Below, piece after piece: positions 21,831-33,354 of a stretch of 64,000 bases of DNA. Positions within the stretch are counted from its first letter, which is position 1, and every line of letters starts with the position of its first letter. The translations under genes were made by a program, and so were the position numbers. The notes under the pieces are model-generated. The model was not told where the DNA came from. It saw only the letters and a list, made by a program, of their open reading frames with translations, and did not search any database. The DNA is from Cladorhizidae sp. MBARI D1340-BT2. Lineage: Eukaryota > Porifera > Demospongiae > Poecilosclerida > Cladorhizidae. The stretch spans positions 22,081,070-22,145,069 of the forward strand of contig JAQNBH010000010.1 of NCBI GenBank assembly GCA_028752905.1, given 5' to 3'.

Positions 21831-21894
21831 AGCATACCTTCATCCCAGTTTCATGGTTATGATTACATGACAGATGTTGCTTCATGTGATGGAA

Positions 21895-22410
21895 TTAAGT
21901 CCTAACCTATGTCCGTCTTACGAAATTAATACCCAATGCTACACTCTGGGGAATCCCCTAAAGGTCGTCGATTCTGCTGATAGTTATACGCACGCCATTA
22001 TGGCTGCAGCTAAGAAGAAACAGCTTTCTGCTGAAGAAGTTATACAACAACTGTTGGATTCTGATGATGAATTATCATCTTACAAGTACGGTGACTCTGA
22101 ATCTGAGGAGGATAAAGCATATTTGCGTGGTGCAAATGATCAAGACCGTGATAATGAAAGTGTGCATTCTGCTGTCAGCATGGTCAGTTCAGATCATGGC
22201 AGTGCACATGGTAGCATGCATGGCACCAATTCTGACAGTGATGATAGTGATTTCAGTGAAAAACTGTAAATAAGTTACAAAAATACTCTTATTGGATTAG
22301 ATAATTGTTTTATTGTCAAGAGGAAGTAGAGACAAGAAGGAATACAGCACATTTTAATTCCACAATAGGGTGAAGTCGATGAAAAATTAATTCCGCAGTG
22401 AACTGGTTAA
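21895..22410 (+). mobile_element. Probable piggyBac-type mini-element
   Basis: TTAA at 21895-21898 and at 22407-22410 bracket a piggyBac N-terminal frame, and the inner flanks share GAAATTAAT and GGAATTAATT in inverted order. The inverted repeats are poor, so the boundaries are tentative. It directly follows the deleted piggyBac copy and could instead be part of the same composite. Confidence 0.4.
22000..22269 (+). pseudogene. piggyBac transposase N-terminal remnant
   Basis: An 89-residue frame opens 'MAAAKKKQLSAEEVIQQLLD' and continues as an acidic Ser/Asp/His-rich tail, typical of the disordered N-terminus of piggyBac transposases. It stops at 22269 with no catalytic domain. Compare 1996-2271, which shares the AxEV---L-SD-E opening but is otherwise different, so they come from different subfamilies. 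Confidence 0.55.
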
Positions 22411-22838
22411 TTAAGACATCACAGTAGTTCATTATTCAGTGAACTTGTCACAGAGACTTAGTCCTGTGATAGAAGACATTAAGCAAAAGCCAAAAAAAAC
22501 ACCCTGTAAACTACAATAATAATAAAATCAGCTGTGATGCTTCAGTGCAAGCTGGTGTATCTAAGGTCCACAATCTTGTCTTTGCTTGCAAATATGTTGA
22601 CTATATTTGATGAAAGTTATACGAGATCCAAAGTCTAACCAAAAAACTACAGAATGGAACTATATTATGTTTGTACATCTACCAAGAATAAAATAGCATG
22701 TGCAGACTTGGAAGGCAGAGACTACAAGCAAGCGTTAGTAGGTACTGAAATGAATGACTTGAAAATCTACAATATATTTTTTTAATTCCTACTTTAAAAA
22801 GTAAGTAGTAGTAAAATGCTAACAGAGAAACAAACTGC

Positions 22839-23025
22839 AGTGAACTCTCAGTTAAAACACAAATACAGGTACAATGACTGACTTTATTAATTAATAGTCA
22901 ACTTAGATTTGCTCACTCGATCTTAAGGCTAGAGTATTTCCAATGAAGGCTTGTGTATTTAGCCAAAATGTCCGAGTGAGCAAATTTGAGTTGTTTATTG
23001 AGAAAGTCATTGTATTTATAACTCT
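22839..23025. repeat. Palindromic MITE, full-length copy
   Basis: TGAACTCTCAGTT...ACAATGACTGACTTTATTAAT...GATTTGCTCACTCG on the left is the inverse of CGAGTGAGCAAATTTGAGTTGTTTATTGAGAAAGTCATTGTA on the right. Arms are about 75 bases with a short centre (22925-22970). The left end matches 51001-51050 and 54993-55040. Confidence 0.75.
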
Positions 23026-23029
23026 AAAT

Positions 23030-24803
23030 TCCTCAAAGGCAATAATGTATTAGTTATGGCTTTGATAACTGATCAAAAATGACTGATAAATTACTTCTAG
23101 AGGGTAGTCGGTAAGAGATCTACACTGGAGCCATCTCCAAATATTCACTTTCGAACAATATAATCTACATATCATATGAGATTTGTTGCTCAGCCTTCAT
23201 GCTCTCTCCTGACTTGTCCGTTTTGTTTCCTCCTGCTGACACTGCTCAGGGACACTGTATTAGCTCATTATAATTTCCATGTACTCTGTCCATATAATAT
23301 TAGTATATACTGTTGTTCACTTCTCATGACTTTTACCACCAGTTGTCCTTGTTCATGAGTTTGCTGCTCTCTTATTTTTCTCTAACAAATCTATATAGTG
23401 CATTTATCTTTCTCTCAGCTTTTCCCTCACTGGTTAGACTTCCTCATCAATCTGTTTCTCACATTCCTCTCAGTGGCTTAGCTGCTTGGGTTGGGTCTCG
23501 CTTTGTGCTTCTCAACTTTGTAATTATGAGTAGCAGAATGGCACGTGAAATGTGATCAGCATTAATTTTCTAACCTTTGTGCATTCCTGTGACAAGGCTG
23601 TTTGAAAATGATGTTTAAGCTCTTTGGTGTCGAGGGAGAAAATGAGTTTGCTAATCTGTTTCAAATATGTTACAATACTGTTGACTAACCATTTTTCTAG
23701 TAACAATACCTATTTGTTATCATGTTCTAAGTGCATATATATTTTTATAACTTAGCTTGAGAATATTCTCCTGTAGAATGTTGCTCTACCACATCTATAC
23801 TATTGTAGTATCAAGTATGGTTCACAATATGATGGTATCCATGCGTGTTGTCTTGAATCATATTGTAACCTAATTTTGCATTTGACAATATAATGTTATA
23901 ACATTATGGAAGTTATCTTGAATTTGGACGTCGACTCCACCACAATGAAGAGCAGTGACAGCTCCAACTGGATAGTTGAGGATGAGAAATTATAGCTAAC
24001 TATGTAACATTGCTAATATGCCTACACCAGCTAGCAAGCCATTGCTAATAAACAAGCCACTCTACTATAGCTAGCACAATTCAACAGCAATACTTACTTG
24101 TACCACAATTTGTCAAACCATTGGCTACCAAAGTTCTATAGTCAGATCTGGTTACAAAGCTACTAGCTTGCTATAACCCTCACCATTTACACTTTAGCGG
24201 ACACCTACCGCAAGCAGCAGGACTTTTTCAGTGATCCAATGAGCTTGTTCACATCCACAAAAACCATAATGTTTAATCAACTAAAGAGTTGATGCTGCAG
24301 TTCATCATATACTAAGTCCCAGTGTTTTGATAGGTCAGATGATCAATGCTCGAAACTGAATAGAAGTAGATCCTTATTGGTTCACAATTTCGGTGAAGGA
24401 AATATTATGAACCAGGCTTAAACGATATATTACATGCCCTTTAGCTATTTTGTCCCACCAATTTAAAGAACATGTGTATATTTATTAGAGAAATTTATCT
24501 TCATTAGTGATCTGATTCTGAAGTCTATTCTTATGGCAGAGGGATTTTTTTATACCAACTGCTTAATTATAATTTTTTTTAGCTGTTCAGATATGCATGT
24601 GTGTATATTATGTATACATTATAGCTCCTATAGTAGCTCATAACACTACTAGATACTTTGTAAGGTCTTGAATTGTTAACACCAAATATTATTTCAATAG
24701 TACAGAATTCCTCTTTCCCTCCCACCTTAAATTTCTACACCTCATTCAATTTAATCACAGTCATTATTGACAATGATTGTATTTTTTTATTCTTAATTTG
24801 TAG
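23030..24803. other. Noncoding stretch with dispersed repeat R
   Basis: A frame at 23176 ('MRFVAQPSCSLLTCPFCFLLLT') looks like a signal peptide and lies upstream of the Calx-beta gene, but I see no donor that would splice it in the required phase 2. From about 23820 to 24420 there is a repeat homologous to 25140-25740 and partly to 47780-48010, with blocks such as CAGCTAGCAAGCCA, TATAGTCAGAT and TGATGCTG(C/T)AGTTCAT. Confidence 0.45.
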
Positions 24804-24964
24804 TGAAAGTGGAATCCCAGAATCTCGTGTCATGCATGATGAAAATTGTTTGGATGGTGATGCTGTAGAGGCTACCATTGATAATTGTTGTCTACATAGC
24901 TTTGATCCACCTGGCATGGGATATTCTATTCCTGGAATTGTTGTTTGCAGTATCTGTCCCCAAA
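24804..24964 (+). CDS. Cysteine-rich exon of the Calx-beta membrane protein
   Basis: Acceptor ...TTAATTTGTAG, donor A|GTATGT. The exon starts in phase 2 and ends in phase 1. It encodes about 53 residues with six cysteines, including 'DNCCLHSFDPPGMGYSIPG' and a final C-S-I-C-P. The end splices in frame to the first Calx-beta exon at 28833. I recall similar CC-x(n)-G-x-SY modules before Calx-beta-like repeats in invertebrate predicted proteins but cannot name the family. Extracellular and disulphide-bonded is the natural inference. The exon or exons before it, including a signal peptide, are not identified. Confidence 0.6.
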
Positions 24965-27900
24965 GTATGTAAGAACTGAGGTTTCATATCTAATCGTGGG
25001 TGTATGTGTGTGTGTGTGTGATGGTAGGGGGGGAGGGGTGAGGGGGGATTATAAAATGTTTTCTATTGTTATTGTGATCATTCAAATTAATTTCCGCAAA
25101 TAAAAATAATATTGCTGGATATTATAATCACTTGCTACTCACAGTAAGATGTCTTAGGCCAGTTCACAATATGCATCGTCAATTAATATTATGGAAGCAA
25201 TCTTGAATTTTGACATCCTTTCCACCATTGATAGACAGAAGATCCTGCTAGATACACATTATGGCAGCTGTTGGATGAGAAGTTATGCTAAAGCTATGTA
25301 ATATTGCTACTAGACAGCTAAGCCAGCTAGCAAGCCATAACTACTAAATCAGCCACACTGCTATTAATTATCTAGCTCGCTAGCCTGCTACTGCACTCCA
25401 AGCTAGTACCAAAAATGTCAAACTACTAGCTACAAAGGCTATAGTCAGATATGTTTGCAAATAATAGTAGCTAGAGTAGTACCAGCTAGCTATGTAACAC
25501 ATTATACTTGACTTACATCTATTTCTAGGCAAATATCTTTTGAAGATACCTGTTCTCAGCCGTAAACTATACAGCTGATGCTGTAGTTCATAACATGCTC
25601 AATTCTAGCATTTTGATATGTCAGACACTCAAAGTTCAATGCTGGAATAGAAGTACATGTAAATCCTATTCCATTGTATTTTATAGTCTATTGTGGAATG
25701 AAGTACATGTAGATCCTATTCCATCATATTCTATAGGATCCTGGTATCTGGAATAAGTACAAGTTGACCATTGTATCGTATTCTATTGTGGTATGGTATC
25801 ATAACTTTGCTGGTTAGCAACTTGATGATATTATAAGATGATAAATTTGGCGAGCATCTTGTTGTGAACTTGTCTTTATTGAGTAGATTGGAGAAAAGAT
25901 GAAGGGAGTAACAATTAGATACTAAATACATTTCCCCTTAGCTTAATTAAAAGAAGTGTGCAATGCCAATATAACTTGCGTTTAGTTCTACTCAAGCATT
26001 GCAATGCAACACCACACTGCCAGTGAATATGGCATATTATGAACCAGCCTCGACAATTTATACTGCGTTTAGCTTTCTTAAACTCCACAAGAACATCCAG
26101 CATGCTTTGAATTCTTTCCAAAGTAGTCAACTAGCAAGCCGAAGACAAAACTGTTAATAAAGTGTTGATTATAAGAGTGCAGTGTAAAAAGAAAACACCA
26201 AAAAACTGTCAATAAAAATGCACGGTCAGCTTGGTACATCGATCAGAGGCAGAATTTTCTTGCTGTGTAGCTGCAGAAAACCTCAGTAGAGGATAGAAGA
26301 CGACCCTTCTGCTTTCGAATCCTGTGGCTTTAATCCTCTAGTAAAGTTTATCCCAATTCCCTCTGATATTTTTATTGCTACAATTGTTCTAGCTCTCTAT
26401 TTTCTGTGTTTCTTCCCCACCCAAACCTTCATATCACAGGCCAACTTCAGTCCCTGAAATACCTTATGTTATGCATTGTTTTCTTATAACATACAAAATG
26501 GAAAAACTACAGCACCCCCATAATTATACTCTAGCTCCACTCACGTTAACTTTGGTATCAGTAGATGTGCCATGTCTGCTTGGTTTCCATAACTTACAAT
26601 TCTGTAAAATTTCAGAGCACTTCGAGCATAAGGATTATCATGCATTTTGTTTTTTTTGGTGCGATTTTTTGGTGCGATAGTACATAAAATTGGTAAGAAT
26701 TGTCATTTTGAGATGTCATAGCGATTAACTTTAAGCTTTTTTGTTTTTTAAGTTAACTTTTCAACTGAAATATTCATGAAGACCGAAGTATTTCAGGTGA
26801 AATATTGGCTTCAAAAGCCGATTTAAATTATTGGAATCAATCATACAAGGATGAGGTTCTATAAATGATGGTGCTCTTCCATGAATGATGTATAGGATAG
26901 AAACAGATATTGCGGTGGGCATGGATGATGTGGATACAGGAAGACAATGAAGCTTTGTGTCTAGTATGCTAAAGAAAGTGCTGCACTGAGTTCCATAAAG
27001 CCACAACACTAGACCAGTTTTTTTATGGAGAATGCTGGTGGGAGTAGTGGAGTGCAGCTTTCTGTTGATGAAGTGATGGAAAGCTTATGGGAATCAATGC
27101 AAGTTACCAACTTTGCTGCATGTCTAGGGAAGAGCCGAGGAAGAAATGCTGTAATAACTAACATGTTGTAGAGTTCTGCAGTTAATAAGGTCAGACAGAG
27201 GTCACTTGATTTTTAGTAACTACTTTTCAAGTTCGACAATATGTTGTGGACAATGTGATATAGTGTGTGACGGTCCTTTAGAGCAAAGCCTTGAGCTGCG
27301 AGGACGATCATCGATTTCTCATTTTGTTTTTCTGTCTCAAACAAAAGAGTTTTGACCATTGATAAGAAGAGTACCAAAACTCATCGACAATTGCATGTTC
27401 GTAAGTGAAACCCCACCCTAGAATCATAAAATATTATTATTTTTGCAAGATGGCAATGTTTTGACTTTAAGGCCAATCTATGCATGAAAGTTTCCCTTTT
27501 CCAGTGATAGCAGATATATTTGCACAACTTGATGGGCATAAAAAGTTATGCTAGATTTCACACAAAATCTGCTTCTAGCTAGGCTGCATCTAATTTTATT
27601 ATACTATAAAAATACTACAGTTGCTGGAATGGCGAGTTTTACAACAACAAATGTGGTAATTGGCTTCAACAAATAATAAAAATAGTGTATAGCTAGCTAC
27701 ATTGTATAGCAGAAGGCAATAAATGATATACAATACATGTAAGAACAATCAAATAAGTTCTGTGTGGCAACCATACTAGAGCTAAGTTGAAGTATATACT
27801 AGCTAGCTAAGTAAAGTGAACTAAAAAGATTGTTATGGTCTTGGACCTAAATGCCAGCAAGCTAGGGAAATGAAAGTGTTTTCAGGAATTTTTTTCTTTT

Positions 27901-28832
27901 GTTGATGCTAGGCTAGCTGGCATATTGACAATGTTTGCCTATTAGAGCCTTCAAGCATTGGAGAAGGCAACTTGATCTTTGCAGTTACTTCAACACATGT
28001 CTTCAGCAGATATGTGTACATTAGTTTTGATCCCTAAATACAAACAACTATATTGGAATGACTTGTCAAAAGAAAGGAAAGAAGAATGTACCTGGATGCT
28101 TTCATCGTTTAAAATCGTGAATACCAATTAAAATACAGATTCGAAAAAAGGAGCGAAATTACACACTGCCTTAGTAATGCACTTCTCATCAACTGACGAC
28201 CGACATAAGCATCTTCAGGTGGAAACTCGGACATGATTCATTAAAATAATGCTTATGAACCTTATGCCTTAAACACTATCCTTAAACAAAGCTAGTAGTA
28301 GTAGTAGTACTAGTAGTAGTAATTATTGTTGATGCTGCTGTTGTATTCATATGCCAGGTAAGCTGCTCTATCAAACTTGACTTCTGGTTAAACTGAGTGA
28401 GAGAAAAAAGGCTGACTCTCGCAGATGCTATCATGAACAACCTCTTTAAGCCTCTTTATTTCTGTTTCTGGATGATCTTCTTCTTCTGAGACGAGCTATA
28501 AAGGCATGTATCTTACTGGAAATCACTTTGAATTCTCTTGGATGATTTTTTTGGCTGTAATTTTGTTGTAGACATAGTCTGACTTAGTGCAGAGTAGCTT
28601 TGTCTTTCTTACTCCAATGGAGCATTCTTATACCAAACTGCTCCTTACTGATATAATGGCACGGCAAAAAAACAAGTTAGCTGTAAATGTTATGTGAATG
28701 GTCAATCAAGCATTCTTGGTCATGAATGAGGTCAATTTTCCGTGCATTTTTTTCTTGATTGCATTTGCTTGCCACATATTTGTAATCCACTACCGGGTGT
28801 ACTGCTTGCTTGTTTTTATTTTTATTTTGCAG
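24965..28832. other. Long intron of the Calx-beta gene
   Basis: The intron has a (GT)n tract at 25006-25022 then G-rich sequence; a second copy of dispersed repeat R at 25140-25740 ending in a short ATTCCAT-TATTCTAT tandem (25660-25745); a (GTA)n run at 28295-28320; and dispersed repeat S at 28500-28665. A 49-codon frame at 27025-27171 reads plausibly ('LSVDEVMESLWESMQVTNF') but is unrecognised and short. Confidence 0.45.
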
Positions 28833-28964
28833 TATTTGGATTCTTTGATGCAACATTCTCTGGAATTGAACGTGGGGTCCCTTATTCGGTACAATTTGGA
28901 ACACTCTCTGGAAGAGCTCCCGATTTTATTACTGTATCAATTTCTCTCGAATTGGAGACATCAA
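28833..28964 (+). CDS. Calx-beta domain 1, first half
   Basis: Acceptor TTTATTTTGCAG, donor TCAA|GTAGGA (weak). Phase 1 to phase 1, 132 bases. It encodes 'FGFFDATFSGIERGVPYSVQ' and continues to 'SISLELETS', the first strands of a Calx-beta fold, where a hydrophobic-GF opening and an E-G or E-R turn are typical. It splices in frame onto 29677. Calx-beta domains are extracellular or cytosolic calcium-binding beta-sandwiches; here the membrane anchor downstream implies extracellular. Confidence 0.75.
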
Positions 28965-29239
28965 GTAGGATAACAATTACAGATATTCTATTGAATACTC
29001 CTACAAATAGATCAGACAATAATGTGTAATTGTCTAGGCTGACTAAATAATTAGTTAGACTTAATGTTTCTAGTCGTCGGTTTTATCTGCATTCAAATCC
29101 ATAGGTAATGTGTAGTTTATTAATAGGATATTTTTAATCTCACCATACGTTGATGATACCAGTGTGTGTGTTTTGTCTATAATATAATAATATCCTTCTC
29201 TCCTTCCTTGCCTACTAATGTGAATATCACTTTACTCAT

Positions 29240-29545
29240 GCTGTTGAACTTGTTGTTGTGTTGCATTGTTGTGTTGTTATTGTGTTCTTTTGTTGTGCTG
29301 TTGTTGCATTATTGTTGTTGTGCTGTTGTTTTGTGGTGCTGTTGTTGTGTAGTTGTTGTGTTGTTGTGCTATTGTTGTGCTCTTGTTGCTGTGCTATTGC
29401 TCAGTTGTTGTTGTGTTATTGTTCTTCTGTTGTTGTTGTTGCGATGTTGGTAAGTTGATGCTGTGCTGTTGTTGAGTTGTTGTTGTTCTATTGTTGTTCA
29501 TTTGTTGTTCTGTTGTTGTTGTTGTGCTGTTGTTCTAGGCCTTCA
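29240..29545 (+). repeat. Imperfect (TTG)n microsatellite in an intron
   Basis: About 300 bases of TTG with interspersed TTGTGC and ATTG units lie in the intron inside Calx-beta domain 1. The Leu/Cys/Val-only open frames over it are not genes. Confidence 0.9.
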
Positions 29546-29676
29546 ATTGAAAGGGTTGGCTTTGGTCAAAGTTGTAATGATGAAAATTAAATAACTATTC
29601 AGCTGATTTTTATGAATGTAATAGAGCCCCATTCCTTGATTTCACACAAAATTAACTGTGTATCATTTTGATATAG

Positions 29677-29883
29677 GTACTAGTGATGTGGATCTGATCA
29701 CTACTAACTTGAATCTGTTTGCATTGAGTGGGAACCAATTAATTTCATTCACTTTGACAAAGGATTCAGTAGCACAAGAAGATGATGAAGTTTTCCGTGT
29801 TACTGCACAACCTGTACAGGAAATGAACTTAATTGGATTTGAAACCAGGCTTACTTTAACAGCAACAATAGTGGATGATGACA
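29677..29883 (+). CDS. Calx-beta domain 1, second half
   Basis: Acceptor TTTTGATATAG, donor GACA|GTGAGT. Phase 1 to 1, 207 bases. It encodes 'FTLTKDSVAQEDDEVFRVTA' and ends 'TATIVDDD'. The D-V-ED-E-F---L pattern and the terminal acidic triplet, which supply calcium ligands in Calx-beta proteins, are clear. The short intron before it (28965-29676) holds the TTG tract. Confidence 0.85.
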
Positions 29884-31058
29884 GTGAGTTAACATTGTGG
29901 ATAGAAACATGAGATGCTCCCATGAAATTTGTTTGCAAGATGATGCATTATTGTCGACAACTTTGTCTGCTCTCTCTAAAAAAGATGCAAAGCCTTTTGC
30001 ATTATGGTCTTGTCTTTATTGATCAGTTAACTAAATTATGCAAATTGCTATAGGTGCAGATACTGATGGGAGGGTGGGGGTGGTGTGTTTCCAGGGAGTC
30101 TGGACTTTACACTGATGAAATAGGTTACAGGTAGTAATTTTTTAAAATCATATTGACAAAGGTAATTCACAAGCAACATAAAAGATACACACAATCAAGA
30201 ATCCAAACCCATGAGTGCTTGCTCTAAATGGCATACTTAAAATTGGGGTTGAGTAATTTTGAAACCCGTAGCCTGCTAAATAGTTTGTAATTAGCCCTGT
30301 ACAACTTGCTTTATTCAAAGCTGAACTGTATTGCTTACAGTTGCTAACATGTTAATGCATCTTACAAAGCTTAAAATTCATATTAGCCAGCACATCCAGC
30401 TCCTCAATGCCTACCTGAGAGCGCTCATGCTATACTTTGGCTCCTTCCTTCCTTGCTCACTGGAAGGGCTTGTTTTGCCTTCTAAGTTGTGAGTTCTGGG
30501 CTTATCACTGCCACAGGTTTATACGTGAGGGATGGTTCTTGATAAAACTTAATAACACTACTTGTATCTCAGTAATTGTTCCACTGCATTTAGACAGGTT
30601 TTTGTAAATCTGGTCACATAGTGTATCAATGATATTAATTACTGCTAATGTTAGTATGGAGACTGATCACGATATAAGGGCTTGCTCCATCTAGCAGAGA
30701 AAATTTATCTCTATGTTGCTGCATTGCCATTTAGATCGAAACCTGGAATTTTTTCCTTTTTCCTTTCCCCCCTATATACTTTTCCCCCTTACCAACCAAC
30801 CAATAGCAAGGCACTACTACAGGTTGTAGGTGACAGCTTCTTTTCTCAACAGCTGTCTGTATGTGTGCTATTTATTGATAAAACTCAATCGATGTGGATG
30901 TAGAGAAGCGTCATGATTTTGTGAAACATATTTCTTGCTTTTTTGTTTACATAAGTACATAAATATTGGTTTTAGAATATATACAGCTACTGTAGGTATA
31001 CATTTTAATTGTTTTAACGTGGCATTTATATTTACCCTTTTTAATCTTTTTCTAATAG

Positions 31059-31271
31059 CCGTATTCTTCAGATTCTCTGAGTCCGATTACAGGGAGAATG
31101 AGATGCCAAATGCAATGATGCCAGTGAAAATCACCAAGGGTCAGAATGTACAGTTAGCTAATCCAGTCATCTTCAACATAATACCATTGACCGTTGCTGA
31201 ATCAGTGTCACGGGGAATTAATGTTGATAATTCAACATTAATGAGAACCCCTGATTCTCCACGTCAAGCTA
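31059..31271 (+). CDS. Calx-beta domain 2, first half
   Basis: Acceptor TTTTTCTAATAG, donor GCTA|GTAAGA. Phase 1 to 1, 213 bases. It follows the previous acidic triplet directly ('VFFRFSESDYRENE'), as tandem Calx-beta units do, and continues to 'VIFNIIPLTVAES'. The loop between strands is longer than in the other domains. Confidence 0.75.
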
Positions 31272-31379
31272 GTAAGATATAATTGACTATTATGTCATTC
31301 CCTTGGGCTATTAATTATTTGGTAGGAGCTTTTTATTAGCCAGAATATATTTAGAAATATAATAACTTGGGCTATTCAG

Positions 31380-31765
31380 CAGACACATATACACTAGAAC
31401 CTGGAAGATCTTCATATAATTGGTGGTCGATTACAAACTATAAGGCTATTGGTAGATTACAAGCTGTAAGGCTAGTCTTAGATTACAAGCTATAAGGCTC
31501 CTTTTTGTGTGTGTCTTTTTACTCCTTTGACAATTATTAGGTGTGTACAATGAAATCTGTCACCTAGTGAAGATTTCCATGCTAAAACATCACTATTAGT
31601 GTTAAGATCATTTTTCTTTAAACCTTTCTTAGAATATCAATGTGCCTACTGCTATCCAAAGGAAAGTCGATGCTTTATCTGACTTTGGTAGCTAGTCACC
31701 CTAGCCTAAGGAAAGTGGATGTTTCATAAGCACATCTGACTTTGGTAGCTAGTCACCCTAGCCTA
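31380..31765. repeat. Short intronic tandem repeats
   Basis: At 31410-31500 GATTACAA(A/G)CT(A/G)TAAGGCT repeats three times. At 31660-31765 a unit of about 70 bases ending CATCTGACTTTGGTAGCTAGTCACCCTAGCCTAAG is present twice. No coding meaning. Confidence 0.75.
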
Positions 31766-31853
31766 AGTGTAAAGTATTTTACCTACAACAGAAACAACTT
31801 GTTTTCATATTTCCTACCTCAGACCATGATATCATGTTCTTTCTTATTTACAG

Positions 31854-32080
31854 TGGAAGCAGATTTTGACACCTCTGCTTTCAATGTGGTCTTCCTGCTG
31901 ATGAGGAATCAAATACTATTGCTGATATTAATGCTTGCATTTCTGTCGTGGATGATGTAATTAATGAAAATGAGGAACAGGTGTTTATTGTTGTGTTGGA
32001 AGTAACTGAAGCTACTAACAAAGCATTAGTGAATAACATGGGCCGTAATCTCACTGTCTGCAGAATTATAGATAATGATC
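31854..32080 (+). CDS. Calx-beta domain 2, second half, with a one-base frameshift
   Basis: Acceptor TTCTTATTTACAG, donor GATC|GTAAGT. The exon is 227 bases, one short of a multiple of three, although both neighbours need phase 1 to 1. The first part reads 'EADFDTSAFNVV'. The rest reads correctly only in another frame, 'ADINACISVVDDVINENEEQ' through 'VFIVVLEVTEATN' to 'IIDND'. The change falls between 31890 and 31896. Either this copy is inactivated or the sequence has an error. The remaining motif order is normal for the domain. Confidence 0.75.
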
Positions 32081-32866
32081 GTAAGTATACATGCTTTAAA
32101 CAATACTCTGTATGTATTTTTAACGTATATATATGTATGTATATGTGTGGTCAAAAGTTTAAATTAGCTTTTCTACTTTGCAGTGTACAAAAGTGTGCAT
32201 AATCCATACTGTTTGGAGACATGTTACAATTTCCTGTTAGTTGGTATACTCATTTTTACTTGGAACTTTCATTTTTCTTATGTTCTAAATAAATTTTATG
32301 TCCAAAACATTGGTTTTCCATGAACAGATTAGTGTACCCTCTATGAATTTCATTTTAACAGTGTTAAACATAAAAAGATGCAGCCTTAAAGAAGCAGGTC
32401 AGCTTTGTGGATGTCAACAGCTCAGTCGAGCTGGCTAAGCTGTGGTGATATCGAAGCTACTGCAATCAAGTGGCCATTGAGCTGAGGTGATTACAAGAGC
32501 CACTTCAGTCAAACTGTTCTCTATCTGTAGCATTTCAAGTAGCTTGTTCAACCAAGGACACAGTCGGCAGAGGCGATAACTGAACATTCATTAAGCTGTG
32601 CCTCAATCGTTCAGCTGTTTGTATGTCTACAGCTGCTCCAATTGATCCTCAGATGCTGTGATGTTGAGGGCTGTTCTACCAATTCTCAGTGGAATGCACT
32701 CAAGCACCATCCTATGCCCATACCCCTCACATTTTCTGAATTTTCATCAGTGATATTTGTTCTTTTTAAAGTACTAGATTACGAAACATAATGACAATTA
32801 CTTGTACTGTTATCGTTGCAAAAGAGATATATAGGAGGGTCATATATTTTTTTATTATAAAATAAA
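32081..32866. other. Intron segment, no recognised content
   Basis: This is the beginning of the 6.2-kb intron between Calx-beta domains 2 and 3. It shows a TA-rich run at 32125-32145 and an unassigned, more GC-rich block at 32380-32700 that may be an old insertion. I see no coding signal. Confidence 0.4.
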
Positions 32867-33354
32867 TACCGTATTTCCTCGATTAAAATGTGCGCATTCT
32901 ATTCATCATGAGCAGACGTACTACTAAAGGTGTACTCTATTAGCAGACATGCACACAATAGTGGGAAGAGATCATTGGATCTGGAACAAGTAACAATTAT
33001 TGCTAGTAGCAGTGTTTGTGCTACCCACTCACCTAATCTAGTTTGGTTTCCTTTATGGTCAGCTTTGTCACTTTCGATGGGATCATTGTAGTCGGCACCT
33101 TTTCTGTAGATTTGGGCTGTTTGGCTGGCAGTGTTTGCTGCAGCACTTCTTGCTACTTGCCTGGGCTGTAAGACACAGAATGCTGTCATCATGTGACTAT
33201 ATGTCTAGACTGAAACACTGCAACTTTTAATGATCACTTCACTGGGGACAGATTGCCAGTGTTTTATCTGGATCTTTCATGCTTCCTGCTAGTGTGCGGT
33301 GTAACTGAAGATGCATTCTATTCAAGGGCATGTTCTAAGTGAGGAAATATGGTG
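32867..33354 (-). mobile_element. Small TIR element
   Basis: TACCGTATTTCCTCGATTAA at 32867 and the inverse of the right end (CACCATATTTCCTCACTTAG, ending 33354) match, and ATTCTATTCA follows inward on both sides, giving inverted repeats of about 45 bases. CCGTATTT-CTCGA-TAA termini are widespread in animal MITE families. A 97-codon minus-strand frame inside (32899-33192) is of unknown meaning and contains AG and GT that could be splice sites. Confidence 0.6.

Noticed and set aside
23176..23358. Signal-peptide-like frame upstream of the Calx-beta gene
   Set aside because: Attractive position, but I found no donor giving the phase 2 needed for the exon at 24804, and hydrophobic frames are common in T-rich DNA.
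26761..27009. 82-codon minus-strand frame ('YIIHGRAPSFIEPHPCMIDS')
   Set aside because: No motif, no splice support, in a repeat-bearing intron.
29166..29453. Cys/Leu/Val-rich frame that looks like a membrane protein
   Set aside because: Imperfect (TTG)n repeat inside an intron of the Calx-beta gene.
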